DNA of 64,000 nt, taken from the NCBI RefSeq assembly GCF_000165125.1, contig NZ_AEIU01000096.1, forward strand, positions 117,666-181,665, written 5' to 3'. Under the pieces are notes generated by a model. It made no database searches. It was given only the letters and a program-made list of their open reading frames with translations, and was not told the DNA's origin. The position numbers were made by a program, and so were the translations under genes. Each line of letters begins with the position of its first letter. Within the stretch, counting starts at the first letter, position 1. This document shows positions 26,926 to 35,837 of this stretch, in pieces. Source of the DNA: Vibrio caribbeanicus ATCC BAA-2122. Its GTDB lineage: Bacteria > Pseudomonadota > Gammaproteobacteria > Enterobacterales > Vibrionaceae.

Positions 26926-28104
26926 ATGTCTAAGGTTACTCTTACTTTTATTAGTCTTCTAATGGCATCTAGTTTCTTTTTTGCATCTAGTATGTATTCA
27001 CCCAGTCTGCCCGACATAGAAACCAGCTTAAATACTACTGCATCACTTGCTCAACAATCTATGAGCTATTTTTTTGTTGCACTAGCCATAAGCCAACTAA
27101 TATGTGGCCCACTTTCTGAACGTTTCGGCCGTAAGCCAATCGCCCTCATATCCTCACTGATTTATCTTCTGGGCTCTATCGGATGTTTAATGTCAGACAA
27201 TATCCACGTCCTACTTCTTTCAAGAATCATCCAAGGTGCAGGAGTTGGCGGCTTATACCTCTTATGCAGAACCATCTTACAAGATTCTTTTTCTAGGACT
27301 GAATTGATGGGGCTTCTTGCGTGGATGGGAGTTCTTTTTATGGCACTGCCTGGCCTCACTCCCGTCATCGGTGGCTATATCTCTGAATGTTATGGTTGGA
27401 TGGGTAACTTTGTATTTATGGCAGTTATCGGGTTTATTATCACACTCGTGATCTTCTTTATAAAAAAAGAAACCATTAAAGAAATTAACCCAAATGCCAT
27501 TAAGCCAAAGCAAATGTTAAATGATTATTGGATGATTGCTTCTGACACCACTTTTCTTGCATTTTTAGCAATGATGTTTAGTGCTAACAGCTGTATCATG
27601 CTTTTTCAGATCACAGGAGCTTTCGTTGCCAATAATGAGTTCTCATTATCAGCAACACAATTTGGAATATGCTCAATCGCCCTAATAACAAGCAGTATAA
27701 CTGCTCGATTAATATGGAATCGCTATTTAAAGAATAACATCACTGACAATACGACCATGAGTTGGGGTTGTGCTATTCAGCTCGTTGGGTCTGTAATCAC
27801 CACATACAGTATTTCAGTAAATAGCTTTGTAATGATTGTTATTGGTTTTACCGTTACCGCGTTCGGTGCGTCATTATTGATTACGATTGCAGCGGTCTCC
27901 GCACTGTATCTATTTCCCAACCATAAAGGGCAAGTAGGTGCTATTTATGGAGCACTGCAGATGCTAGCTGCGTCAATTTTTACTCTATGTCTTTCAATGT
28001 TACCCACCACACATACGACTTTAGTTGAAGTGAGCTGGCTTTTGGCGTTAGTCGCCATAGCCGCACTATTACTTCTTAAGAAAAAGGCAACCCAACTCGC
28101 TTAA
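26926..28104 (+). CDS. MFS multidrug efflux transporter, Bcr/CflA-EmrD type
   Basis: 392 residues, twelve membrane segments. Drug/proton antiporter landmarks: SMYSPSLPDIETSL in the first segment, GPLSERFGRKP (motif A, first loop), RIIQGAGVGGLYLLCRTILQD (motif B) and LPGLTPVIGGY (motif C). These mark the Bcr/CflA/EmrD group, which exports drugs and small amphiphiles in exchange for protons. The AraC gene is directly upstream. Confidence 0.87.
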   Translation: MSKVTLTFISLLMASSFFFASSMYSPSLPDIETSLNTTASLAQQSMSYFFVALAISQLICGPLSERFGRKPIALISSLIYLLGSIGCLMSDNIHVLLLSRIIQGAGVGGLYLLCRTILQDSFSRTELMGLLAWMGVLFMALPGLTPVIGGYISECYGWMGNFVFMAVIGFIITLVIFFIKKETIKEINPNAIKPKQMLNDYWMIASDTTFLAFLAMMFSANSCIMLFQITGAFVANNEFSLSATQFGICSIALITSSITARLIWNRYLKNNITDNTTMSWGCAIQLVGSVITTYSISVNSFVMIVIGFTVTAFGASLLITIAAVSALYLFPNHKGQVGAIYGALQMLAASIFTLCLSMLPTTHTTLVEVSWLLALVAIAALLLLKKKATQLA

Positions 28105-28107
28105 AAA

Positions 28108-28132
28108 AATAAGAGCCAGCTCGGCTCTTATT
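28108..28132. terminator. Terminator between convergent MFS and methyltransferase genes
   Basis: Ten-base stem AATAAGAGCC/GGCTCTTATT with a five-base loop. The T-run is stronger on the minus strand, where it follows the methyltransferase gene. Just beyond, CTTGGGTATA (28139-28148) matches the outermost 10 bases of the dispersed repeat. Confidence 0.8.
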
Positions 28133-28160
28133 CTTACTCTTGGGTATAACTTCATTCCGA

Positions 28161-29141
28161 TTACTTTTCGCGGCTGAAGCGCAACACTTTTAGCGAGGCT
28201 TCAGGGTTAATATCAGCAAATTCAGGAGGATTATCAATGCGCTCCTTATAAGAGAGCTCTGGCGCCTCTTCTTGCATTCCATCGATAAGAAACTGACTCG
28301 ATACTTTTGGCGAATTTACGCAAGCGAGTACATCACCGTCTTGGTTAAGCAGTTCAGGTAAACGGCGTAAAATTCGTTTGTAATCTTTAGTCAAGGCGAA
28401 GCTCCCTTTTTGAAAAGAGGGAGGATCAATCACGATGAGATCATAAGGACCCATTCGGGAAATTTTTCCCCATGAACGAAAGATGTCATAAGCTAAAAAC
28501 TTAACCTGGTTTAGGTTATGACCATTCAGTTTATGGTTCTCCCTTCCTTTAGTTAAAGAAGATCGCGACATATCAACATTGACAACTTGGTCGGCGCCTC
28601 CTTCAATTGCAGCAACAGAGAACCCGCACGTATAAGCGAAAAGGTTGAGTACATTTTTACCCTTTGATTGTGCTTTGACCCAATTACGGCCAAGTCTCAT
28701 ATCTAAAAAAAGGCCGAAATTTTGGTTTTGTCCTATGTCAAGTCGATAGTTTATATCGGATTCAACAACAATCGGATTTCTTTGAAGCTCCCCGACCAAT
28801 ACTTCCGAAGGAGCACCTTTTTCGTACCTATGCTGAAGAACAATCGAGCGCCCCTGACATTTTTGCCATAAGGGAGAATCAGCCATTGCGATCAACCCAT
28901 GTTTCAGGTTGTTGAGAAAGCCTTCTGAAGGCTGTTTGAACACACTGACCATAAGTTGCTGGCCAACCCAATCGCAGGTAATTTGCTCGAGCCCATCAAA
29001 CATGCGTCCTCGACCATGAAAAAGTCGGCGTACCTCACTACCCGCAAGTAGCAGTTGACTATGGATTTGTTCAAAAAAGATGGGCAAAGCCCCTGCTTGT
29101 AATCCGGCTAAAGAATCGCCGTTCATTGTATCTTCGGCCAT
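28161..29141 (-). CDS. Class I SAM-dependent methyltransferase, RlmI/RlmK-like
   Basis: About 326 residues. The methyltransferase core shows QNFGLFLDMRLGR, the SAM-binding VLNLFAYTCGFSVAAIEGGA, NVDMSRSSL and the catalytic-type motif VIDPPSFQKGSF. This arrangement is that of RlmI/RlmK/YccW-type enzymes that methylate cytosine or guanine in large-subunit rRNA. The PUA domain of RlmI is not evident. The start at 29141 has GGGAG five bases upstream; 29165 and 29126 are also in frame. It overlaps the end of the pseudouridine synthase gene, so both act in one transcript. Confidence 0.85.
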   Translation of the reverse strand: MAEDTMNGDSLAGLQAGALPIFFEQIHSQLLLAGSEVRRLFHGRGRMFDGLEQITCDWVGQQLMVSVFKQPSEGFLNNLKHGLIAMADSPLWQKCQGRSIVLQHRYEKGAPSEVLVGELQRNPIVVESDINYRLDIGQNQNFGLFLDMRLGRNWVKAQSKGKNVLNLFAYTCGFSVAAIEGGADQVVNVDMSRSSLTKGRENHKLNGHNLNQVKFLAYDIFRSWGKISRMGPYDLIVIDPPSFQKGSFALTKDYKRILRRLPELLNQDGDVLACVNSPKVSSQFLIDGMQEEAPELSYKERIDNPPEFADINPEASLKVLRFSREK

Positions 29142-29815
29142 GAAAGCTCCCATGGTTTTAGCCAAGATTCGACACCTTGGCTGACCGTATTATTATTCCA
29201 ATTATTACCTAAATGAGGTTGATTTCGTGGGTCACAAACGAATTGGTAGTGCTCTCCTTCAAACCGAAAACACAGCGCAAAGGCATGTAAATAGCCCCTA
29301 TCACTTGCTTTTGGATCTGCATAGATAGGATCGCCAAGAATTGCTCCACCGATTGACTTTAGAGCAACTCTAATTTGGTGAGTTTTACCTGTGTAAGGCT
29401 TACATAGGTAGAGCCTCAAGCCAGGACCGGCGGAAATAGAGAAAAACTGAGTCGTTGCAGGGTTATCTAATGACTTGACTAACTTCCACGAAGAGCGACG
29501 CGAGCGAACCATATCTCCACAAATCAATCCTTGTTTCTTTTTGGGTTTTCCTGAACCAATTGCTAGATAAAATTTTTCTACCTGACGAAGCGCAAATTGC
29601 TCAGATAACTTTCGCGCAGCATCGACATGTCGAGCAATCAGCATTAGTCCCGATGTCATTTTATCGAGACGATGAACTAGATATAATTGTTCATCTCCTG
29701 TTTTGCTTGAGATTTCCTGCAACAACATCGTATCCCCGTCATCTTTGTGAACAGATACATTAGGATGCTTGTTAATTACGATGAAATCATCATGCAAAAA
29801 TACTAAATCAAACAT
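29123..29815 (-). CDS. RluA-family pseudouridine synthase (TruC-like)
   Basis: 230 residues with the RluA catalytic block YLVHRLDKMTSGLMLIAR (catalytic Asp in HRLD) and later GKTHQIRVALKSIGGAILGDPIYAD. It lacks the S4 domain found in RluC/RluD, as in TruC and the TIGR01621 group. It turns uridine into pseudouridine in a stable RNA; the exact site cannot be deduced. It is upstream of and overlaps the methyltransferase gene, an RNA-modification pair. Confidence 0.9.
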   Translation of the reverse strand: MFDLVFLHDDFIVINKHPNVSVHKDDGDTMLLQEISSKTGDEQLYLVHRLDKMTSGLMLIARHVDAARKLSEQFALRQVEKFYLAIGSGKPKKKQGLICGDMVRSRRSSWKLVKSLDNPATTQFFSISAGPGLRLYLCKPYTGKTHQIRVALKSIGGAILGDPIYADPKASDRGYLHAFALCFRFEGEHYQFVCDPRNQPHLGNNWNNNTVSQGVESWLKPWELSWPKIQ

Positions 29816-30011
29816 TTTGCTCGCTCCATTTGGGCTGCAAAGTATACCTTGAGATAAAACTAAATCTACCCGTAATCTCGCTTCCAGAGTCGACTTACTC
29901 TAAAAGCCCTCTGTATTTAGCGTAACAATACTCACTAAATAAAACAGACCATCCTTGGATATCCAAATGACTTAACGTTAACGGAGTCTGCTGTACCTAT
30001 ATTAAAACCAA

Positions 30012-30040
30012 AAAAGCCTCTCTAATATAGAGAGGCTTTT
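30012..30040 (-). terminator. Terminator after the NSS transporter gene
   Basis: Perfect 13-base stem AAAAGCCTCTCTA/TAGAGAGGCTTTT with a three-base loop and T-rich tails, 20 bases after the stop codon of the transporter gene on the minus strand. Confidence 0.87.
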
Positions 30041-30060
30041 CTACTAATGAGTCTTTGACA

Positions 30061-31491
30061 TTAGAGCTTTTTGGAGAAAATCCCCGTCAGCACGATAATA
30101 CCAATTCCCAGCAGCATGATGGCACCCTTGCCACTATCAAAGCCAGACTTGATGCCCATCACAGCAACCACGGCAATAGCAACAGGTATAATATATTTCA
30201 CCAATGTGTACCAAAGACCGAAAAGAGGGAATGAAATTTCACCGTCATTAGTGATTTCTTTCTCTAAATCAGACCTTGATAATCTCCATCCTGCAAAGAT
30301 ACAAACCAACATACCACCAACAGCTAAGAAGATCTTGTCTGTCAGTAAGTCGAAGATATCAAATACACCAGTACCAAATAAGGTTGGGCCAACACCGCCA
30401 AGAGAGAGCGAAGCTATAATACAAAGCAAACCCATTACCACACTAGAACCAATTACAGCAGTCGAACGTTTTAAACCTTTTTCATCGATCAAATAAGATA
30501 CAACGACTTCCAAAAGAGAAACTGAAGAAGTAAGAGCGGCAACTGTCAAACCAATAAAGAATAACAACGCTAGTACTAGGCCTACCGCACCACCCATTTC
30601 AGCAAACAGCTGTGGCACCACGACAAAAACCAAGCCTGGCCCCGCCGCAGGCTCCATACCAAATGCAAACATTGCAGGGAACATCGCGATACCAGCAAGA
30701 AGTGCAACCCCGGTATCCATCGCTGTAACCATGCCTGTTGTCTGGACTAAGTTTTCTTTCTTTTTAATGTATGAGCCGTAGGTGATCATACACCCCATCC
30801 CCAAACTTAAAGAGAAGAATGCTTGACCAAGTGCTGCGAGTACGACATTACCATCAACTTTTGAAAAGTCGGGCATAAACAGGAACTCGAGACCTGCCAT
30901 TGCTCCAGGAAGCATGAGTCCTTTAACAGATACAATGATCAGAATAACGAAAAGTAAAGGCATCAGAATTTTACCTGCCTTTTCGATGCCGCCAGAAATT
31001 CCTTTCATCACAATAACGACGTTCAAAAGTAGGTAGATACCCATCCAGGTCAAAGGTTGCATAGGATGAGATATAAAGCCACCAAAGCTATCTCCAATCG
31101 CTTCTGGAGTCGAAAGTAATCCACCACCGACTTTAAAGATATAGGCTAGAGCCCAACCACCCACCACAGGATAAAAACCCATGATAAGAAGCCCACTTAG
31201 CACACCGAGTACACCAGTGAATGTCCATCGCTTATCTGTTGATTTGAAAGAACCGACCGCCGACAGACCTGTTTTTCGACCAATGGCGAACTCTGTCAAC
31301 ATCACACTAAAGCCAATAAATATTACAAAAAGTAGATAGATAAAGACAAAAGCGCCCCCTCCACTTTCCCCAGCTGTGTATGGAAATTTCCATATGTTGC
31401 CTAAACCCACAGCAGAACCAGCTGCTGCCATTACGAAGCCTAATTTTGATCCCCATGTATCACGGGGCTGCGCACTTGTACTTGTAGCCAC
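30061..31491 (-). CDS. Sodium-dependent transporter, NSS (SNF) family
   Basis: 476 residues with about twelve membrane segments. The family start is clear: RDTWGSKLGFVMAAAGSAVGLGNIWKFPY, whose unwound first helix binds sodium and substrate. SLSLGMGCMITYGSYIKK in the sixth helix region is also typical. Bacterial members carry amino acids or related compounds with sodium (LeuT, TnaT, MhsT). The substrate is not predictable here. Monocistronic, minus strand. Confidence 0.93.
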   Translation of the reverse strand: MATSTSAQPRDTWGSKLGFVMAAAGSAVGLGNIWKFPYTAGESGGGAFVFIYLLFVIFIGFSVMLTEFAIGRKTGLSAVGSFKSTDKRWTFTGVLGVLSGLLIMGFYPVVGGWALAYIFKVGGGLLSTPEAIGDSFGGFISHPMQPLTWMGIYLLLNVVIVMKGISGGIEKAGKILMPLLFVILIIVSVKGLMLPGAMAGLEFLFMPDFSKVDGNVVLAALGQAFFSLSLGMGCMITYGSYIKKKENLVQTTGMVTAMDTGVALLAGIAMFPAMFAFGMEPAAGPGLVFVVVPQLFAEMGGAVGLVLALLFFIGLTVAALTSSVSLLEVVVSYLIDEKGLKRSTAVIGSSVVMGLLCIIASLSLGGVGPTLFGTGVFDIFDLLTDKIFLAVGGMLVCIFAGWRLSRSDLEKEITNDGEISFPLFGLWYTLVKYIIPVAIAVVAVMGIKSGFDSGKGAIMLLGIGIIVLTGIFSKKL

Positions 31492-31851
31492 GGTTACTCC
31501 ATTAAATCGTTTTTTAAAGTTGTGTTTGCGTAGCAGACCATCAAAAGTGGGCGTAAAAAATATATTACACCAAGAAAAAGTTTCTACGACGTCTGCACTA
31601 TGGCCAGTAAAACAGTTTTAGATTAAAATTAAAAGGCTGCTTAGCATATTTAATTAACATATCAGTAATTATCATACTTAATCGCTGCTTTTTTAATCTT
31701 TCTCATTGACCATACACTAAATTTTACATTCTTATAACATTAAATAACTAGTTAAGGTTAATTTCTGTGATAGAACATGTCTTAGTGTTGTGATTGCATG
31801 AGATAAAATTATTATAAGTCAATAAACAAGACTCTCTATCTAGGGTACTGA
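31492..31851. other. Divergent intergenic region, NSS transporter / cls (360 bases)
   Basis: It must contain promoters for both divergent genes. It is AT-rich, with no repeat copy and no small gene. The sequence AGGG lies eight or so bases before the cls start codon and serves as its ribosome binding site. No operator symmetry stood out. Confidence 0.4.
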
Positions 31852-33306
31852 ATGGAAAAGCTTTACCACCTCTTCACGATTGCTTTAGTACTTTTATACT
31901 GGGCACTTGTTGCGGGTGTTACTTTAAGGGTCGTCTTAAAAAGGCGAGCTGTAAGTGTTTCACTGGCTTGGTTAATGATTATTTACATTATTCCGATTGT
32001 TGGAGTGATGTGCTATTTCCTCTTTGGTGAACTTAATTTGGGGCGAAAACGTGCAGAGCGAGCAAAAGACATGCTATCGCCTTTCCGGCAATGGTTCGCC
32101 AAATTAAATAAATGTCATGCGCATGCTCCTGAAAACTTCGGGCGTCATATCTATCGAATTGATGAGTTATGTAATAATCGCCTAGATTTACCTGCTTTGT
32201 CGGGAAATACTTTATCTCTGCAAAGCACTCCCTCTTCAATCACCCAGTCTATCTTATTTGATATCGAGACAGCGACATCCAGTATCCGCATGGTTTTCTA
32301 CATATGGCACCCTGGTGGGGCTGCAGATAATGTTGCTGCTGCTCTTATTCAAGCTGCAGAGCGCGGTGTAAAAGTAAAGCTTCTCCTGGACTCTGCAGGG
32401 AGTAAAAACTTCTTTCGCAGTAAATGGCCTAAAAAAATGCGCCGCGCTGGTATTGAAGTCGTTCAGGCGCTCCAAGTTAATGCTTGGCGTATATTTCTCC
32501 GTCGACTAGATCTACGCCAACATAGAAAGATAATTGTTATCGATGAAAGAATTGCTTATACGGGTTCAATGAATATGGTTGACCCTGCATGCTTCAAGCA
32601 AGATACAGATCTTGGCCAATGGATAGACATAATGGTTAGGATAACAGGGCCAACGGTCAATGTTCTGTCTGCAATTCACTGCTGGGACTGGGAGGTGGAA
32701 ACCGGTTCTCGTTCTTTGCCGCCTATCCCAGAATGTGGGTTTGATCAGACCAAAACTCAGCATCCTGTTCAAGTTGTCCCCTCTGGTCCAGGAATGCCAG
32801 CCTATTTAATTTCACAGGTTCTTACGCTAGCGATTAATCAAGCCAACCATTCTGTCACAATAACTACCCCCTACTTTGTTCCAAGTTCTGATTTACTCGC
32901 AACATTGAAAATGACGGCACAACGTGGGATCAAAGTCGAACTCATTATCCCACATAAAAATGACTCCTTAATGGTGCAATGGGCATCACGAGCTTTTTAC
33001 GCAGAATTGCTTGAAGCTGGTATCATAATTCACGAATTTTACGGTGGGCTACTTCATACTAAATCCGTTGTAATAGACAAAGAATTTTGCCTTATCGGAA
33101 CCGTAAACCTTGATATGAGAAGCTTATGGCTAAACTTCGAAATTACCTTAGCAGTTGATGACCAAAAGTTTACCAATTCGTTGAACTCTCTCCACAAACG
33201 TTATATCGAACAATCACATCCCGTAAATAAAGCGAAATGGCTTCAAAGGGGCTTACGTTATCGCTTTTTAGAGCGCCTCTTTTATTTGTTTAACCCACTC
33301 CTCTAA
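31852..33306 (+). CDS. cls: Cardiolipin synthase
   Basis: 484 residues (E. coli ClsA 486). Two N-terminal membrane segments are followed by two phospholipase-D HKD motifs: QHRKIIVIDERIAYTGSMNMVD and LHTKSVVIDKEFCLIGTVNLDMRS. The enzyme condenses two phosphatidylglycerols to cardiolipin and glycerol at the inner membrane. PgsA, which supplies the phosphatidylglycerol pathway, is at 5183-5740. Confidence 0.95.
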   Translation: MEKLYHLFTIALVLLYWALVAGVTLRVVLKRRAVSVSLAWLMIIYIIPIVGVMCYFLFGELNLGRKRAERAKDMLSPFRQWFAKLNKCHAHAPENFGRHIYRIDELCNNRLDLPALSGNTLSLQSTPSSITQSILFDIETATSSIRMVFYIWHPGGAADNVAAALIQAAERGVKVKLLLDSAGSKNFFRSKWPKKMRRAGIEVVQALQVNAWRIFLRRLDLRQHRKIIVIDERIAYTGSMNMVDPACFKQDTDLGQWIDIMVRITGPTVNVLSAIHCWDWEVETGSRSLPPIPECGFDQTKTQHPVQVVPSGPGMPAYLISQVLTLAINQANHSVTITTPYFVPSSDLLATLKMTAQRGIKVELIIPHKNDSLMVQWASRAFYAELLEAGIIIHEFYGGLLHTKSVVIDKEFCLIGTVNLDMRSLWLNFEITLAVDDQKFTNSLNSLHKRYIEQSHPVNKAKWLQRGLRYRFLERLFYLFNPLL

Positions 33307-33347
33307 TCCGACTTGATATTCGTCACCCTACGTGTTTTAAATAGGAA

Positions 33348-33413
33348 TATACCCAAGTAACTTAAAGATGCTAGGTTCAGCGAGAATGGCTTGCTTCGGC
33401 CAGTTGAGGTATG
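33348..33413. repeat. Dispersed palindromic repeat, partial copy
   Basis: The left part is TATACCCAAGTAACTTAA followed by GATGCTAGGTTCAGCGAGAA and TGGCTTGC, all shared with other copies. The right end is degenerate: TTGAGGTATGG near 33404 may be its remnant. It lies upstream of the MetC-like gene. Confidence 0.6.
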
Positions 33414-33532
33414 GACTCTGAGAGGATAGTTTAGTCAATACTTGCTCAAATTGGCTCTAATAAATTTAGGTATTCGCCGATACAAAAATAGGGTGACTCG
33501 TCGGGTTAAAAATTCATTCATAGGGAATATTA

Positions 33533-34720
33533 ATGTCAGAACACAATAAAACAAAACTTGTTTCCGTGGGCCGGAAACGAAAATGGACTCACGGTGTTGT
33601 TAACCCGCCAGTTCAAAGAGCTTCAACGGTCGTTTTCAATACAGTCGCTGAAAAACAAAGCGCAGCGATAAACCGCACTAATCAAACCCTTTTTTACGGT
33701 CGTCGAGGAACACATACTCATTTTGCCTTACAAGACGCGATGGCTCAGATCGAGAATGGTGCTGGCTGCGCCCTATACCCTTGTGGTACGGCAGCAATTA
33801 CCTCAGCCATTTTGTCGTTCGTTAAAAGTGGAGACCACATCTTGATGGTCGACACTTGTTACGAACCGACCCGAGACTTTTGCAATAATATTCTCAAAAA
33901 TCTCGGAGTCGAAACCACTTATTTTTCACCGACTATTGGTCAAGATATCGAACAGCATATCCGCCCTAACACGCGGTTACTCTTTTTAGAGTCGCCTGGT
34001 TCGATTACCATGGAAGTTCAGGATGTACCAACATTGAGTAAAATAGCTCACCAACACGATTTAATTGTAATGTTGGATAATACCTGGGCCGCTGGAGTCA
34101 ACTTTGAAGCTCTAAAATACGGCGTCGATATTTCGATACAAGCAGCAACAAAATACATTGTTGGACACTCTGATGTTATGTTAGGGACCGCCGTTGCAAA
34201 CGAGAAATACTGGGAGCAACTTCGTGAACACAGCTACTTGTTAGGACAATGTGTGTCGGCTGATGATGCATACTTGGGGCTTCGCGGTATCCGGACACTA
34301 GATATTCGCCTTCGACAACATGCTGAAAATAGTTTAACCATTGCCAATTGGCTAACATCTCGTCCAGAAGTTGATCACGTCAGACACCCTGAACTACCAA
34401 GTTGTCCCGGCCACGAGTTTTTCAAACGTGATTTTAAGGGTGGTAATGGACTTTTCTCCTTTGTACTCAAAACCAGTTATCCCAAAGCTACCAATGCCTT
34501 TCTCGATACCCTTCAGCACTTTAGTATGGGGTATTCTTGGGGTGGTTTTGAAAGCTTGGTCTTGGCAAACGAGCCTAAAAGTTTCAATAGTCTTAGAACG
34601 ATCGCCAATCCTAACTTCAAAGGTACTCTGATCAGAGTACATATTGGCCTTGAAGATGTTGATGACCTAATTGCCGATCTTACTGCTGCGTTTGAAAAAT
34701 ATAATGAGGTATTAGACTAA
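33533..34720 (+). CDS. metC: Cystathionine beta-lyase (MetC-like)
   Basis: 395 residues (E. coli MetC 395). PLP-dependent Cys/Met metabolism enzyme with substrate-site YGRRGTHTHFALQ, YPCGTAAI, the PLP-contacting LDNTWAAGV and the Schiff-base Lys in AATKYIVGHSD. It cleaves cystathionine to homocysteine, pyruvate and ammonia in methionine synthesis. Ribosome binding site AGGGAA. Monocistronic, with its own terminator. Confidence 0.93.
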   Translation: MSEHNKTKLVSVGRKRKWTHGVVNPPVQRASTVVFNTVAEKQSAAINRTNQTLFYGRRGTHTHFALQDAMAQIENGAGCALYPCGTAAITSAILSFVKSGDHILMVDTCYEPTRDFCNNILKNLGVETTYFSPTIGQDIEQHIRPNTRLLFLESPGSITMEVQDVPTLSKIAHQHDLIVMLDNTWAAGVNFEALKYGVDISIQAATKYIVGHSDVMLGTAVANEKYWEQLREHSYLLGQCVSADDAYLGLRGIRTLDIRLRQHAENSLTIANWLTSRPEVDHVRHPELPSCPGHEFFKRDFKGGNGLFSFVLKTSYPKATNAFLDTLQHFSMGYSWGGFESLVLANEPKSFNSLRTIANPNFKGTLIRVHIGLEDVDDLIADLTAAFEKYNEVLD

Positions 34721-34724
34721 AAGC

Positions 34725-34763
34725 ATGCTCGGCGTAGAAATACATTCACGTCGAGCATTTTTT
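34725..34763 (+). terminator. Terminator after metC
   Basis: Stem ATGCTCG.../...CGAGCAT with extra GCGT/ACG pairing, followed by TTTTTT on the plus strand. On the minus strand it overlaps the 3' end and stop codon of the small reading frame at 34746-34835. Confidence 0.75.
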
Positions 34764-34835
34764 ACATGCATCTTTTTCTAGTAATAGGTCACGTTTTAAT
34801 AGTTCTTCTACACTTTCTTCAGTCTTTTTATTCAT
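34746..34835 (-). CDS. Candidate 29-residue charged small protein ending in CKKCST
   Basis: A minus-strand frame starting MNKKTEESVEELLKRD and ending KDACKKCST. A strong ribosome binding site, AGGAG, lies six bases before the ATG. The predicted product is one charged helix with a CxxC pair at the end, a pattern seen in small metal- or redox-active peptides. The stop codon lies in the metC terminator hairpin, which could also end this transcript. It is divergent from the lipase gene 53 bases away. I do not recognise a family; the evidence is the ribosome binding site and codon-like composition. Confidence 0.45.
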   Translation of the reverse strand: MNKKTEESVEELLKRDLLLEKDACKKCST

Positions 34836-34888
34836 TTATCTCCTACTTTTAAATTTCTCACCAGAAAACAAAATAAAAGGAGATTATT

Positions 34889-35824
34889 TTGAAATCAAGA
34901 TTCGCTCGCTCTGCTGCTTGGCTAATTTTCGTGCTCTGTTCTATCATTCATGGCCAAGTTTTGGCTAGTGATTACACAAAGACCCAGTACCCAATTGTAC
35001 TTGTACACGGTTTATTTGGTTTCGATACCCTTGCTGGAGTTGAATATTTCTATGGCATACCACAGATGCTGACCAAAGGAGGTGCAACCGTTTATGTGGC
35101 ACAAGTATCCGCTGCCAACAGCTCTGAATTACGCGGAGAACAATTGCTTCAGCAGATCGAAACGCTCACCGCAGCAACGGGAGTATCAAAGGTTAATATT
35201 ATCGGACACAGTCATGGAGGACCGACCGCTCGCTATGTTGCCTCTGTTAGACCCGATCTCGTCGCGTCTGTAACCAGTATTGGAGGACCACATAAAGGCT
35301 CTAAAGTTGCAGATATTGTCAGGGGAAAAGTACCGCCGGGGTCACCATTTGAAGGATTGGCGGAGTATTTAGCAACAGCTCTCGCGATACTTATCAACCA
35401 TCTATCAGGAGGACAAGACTTAGCTCAGGATCCTATAGCTGCTCTTGATGCATTGACGACAGAAGGTGCAGAAGAATTCAATCGATACTATCCCGAAGGT
35501 GTACCAGAAAGCGAGTGCGGTGAAGGTGACTTTCAATCCGATTTCGGGGTTTACTATTATTCTTGGACAGGGTCAAAGGCGAGCACCAACTTTTTTGACC
35601 CCATAGATGGAGTTTTAGCTATTCTAGGTCTCGCTTTTGATGGTCCAAATGATGGACTTGTATCAACTTGCAGCGCTCACCTTGGAAAAGTCATAGGAGA
35701 TAATTATAAGATGAATCACCTTGATGAAATTAATGGCTTGTTCGGTATTCACCATCTGTGGGAAACCGATCCACTCGAACTTTTCAGTGAACATGCCAAC
35801 AGATTAAAACTTCTCGGACTATAA
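34889..35824 (+). CDS. lipA: Secreted triacylglycerol lipase, family I (foldase-dependent)
   Basis: 311 residues with a signal peptide (cleavage near VLAS). The alpha/beta-hydrolase core shows the oxyanion region YPIVLVHGLFGFDT, the nucleophile in GHSHGGPTARYVA, the acid Asp in NDGLVS and the His in MNHLDEINGLFG. Two Cys (SECGEG and STCSAH) probably form the family's disulphide. These lipases fold in the periplasm with the help of a steric chaperone and leave by type II secretion. The chaperone gene follows after 13 bases. Confidence 0.95.
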   Translation: MKSRFARSAAWLIFVLCSIIHGQVLASDYTKTQYPIVLVHGLFGFDTLAGVEYFYGIPQMLTKGGATVYVAQVSAANSSELRGEQLLQQIETLTAATGVSKVNIIGHSHGGPTARYVASVRPDLVASVTSIGGPHKGSKVADIVRGKVPPGSPFEGLAEYLATALAILINHLSGGQDLAQDPIAALDALTTEGAEEFNRYYPEGVPESECGEGDFQSDFGVYYYSWTGSKASTNFFDPIDGVLAILGLAFDGPNDGLVSTCSAHLGKVIGDNYKMNHLDEINGLFGIHHLWETDPLELFSEHANRLKLLGL

Positions 35825-35837
35825 CAAGGGTACAATA

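Noticed and set aside
29951-29985. A further repeat copy around TTGGATATCCAAATGACTTAA
   Set aside because: Only the ATCCAAATGACTTAA part resembles the family and there is no second end; chance or a deep remnant.
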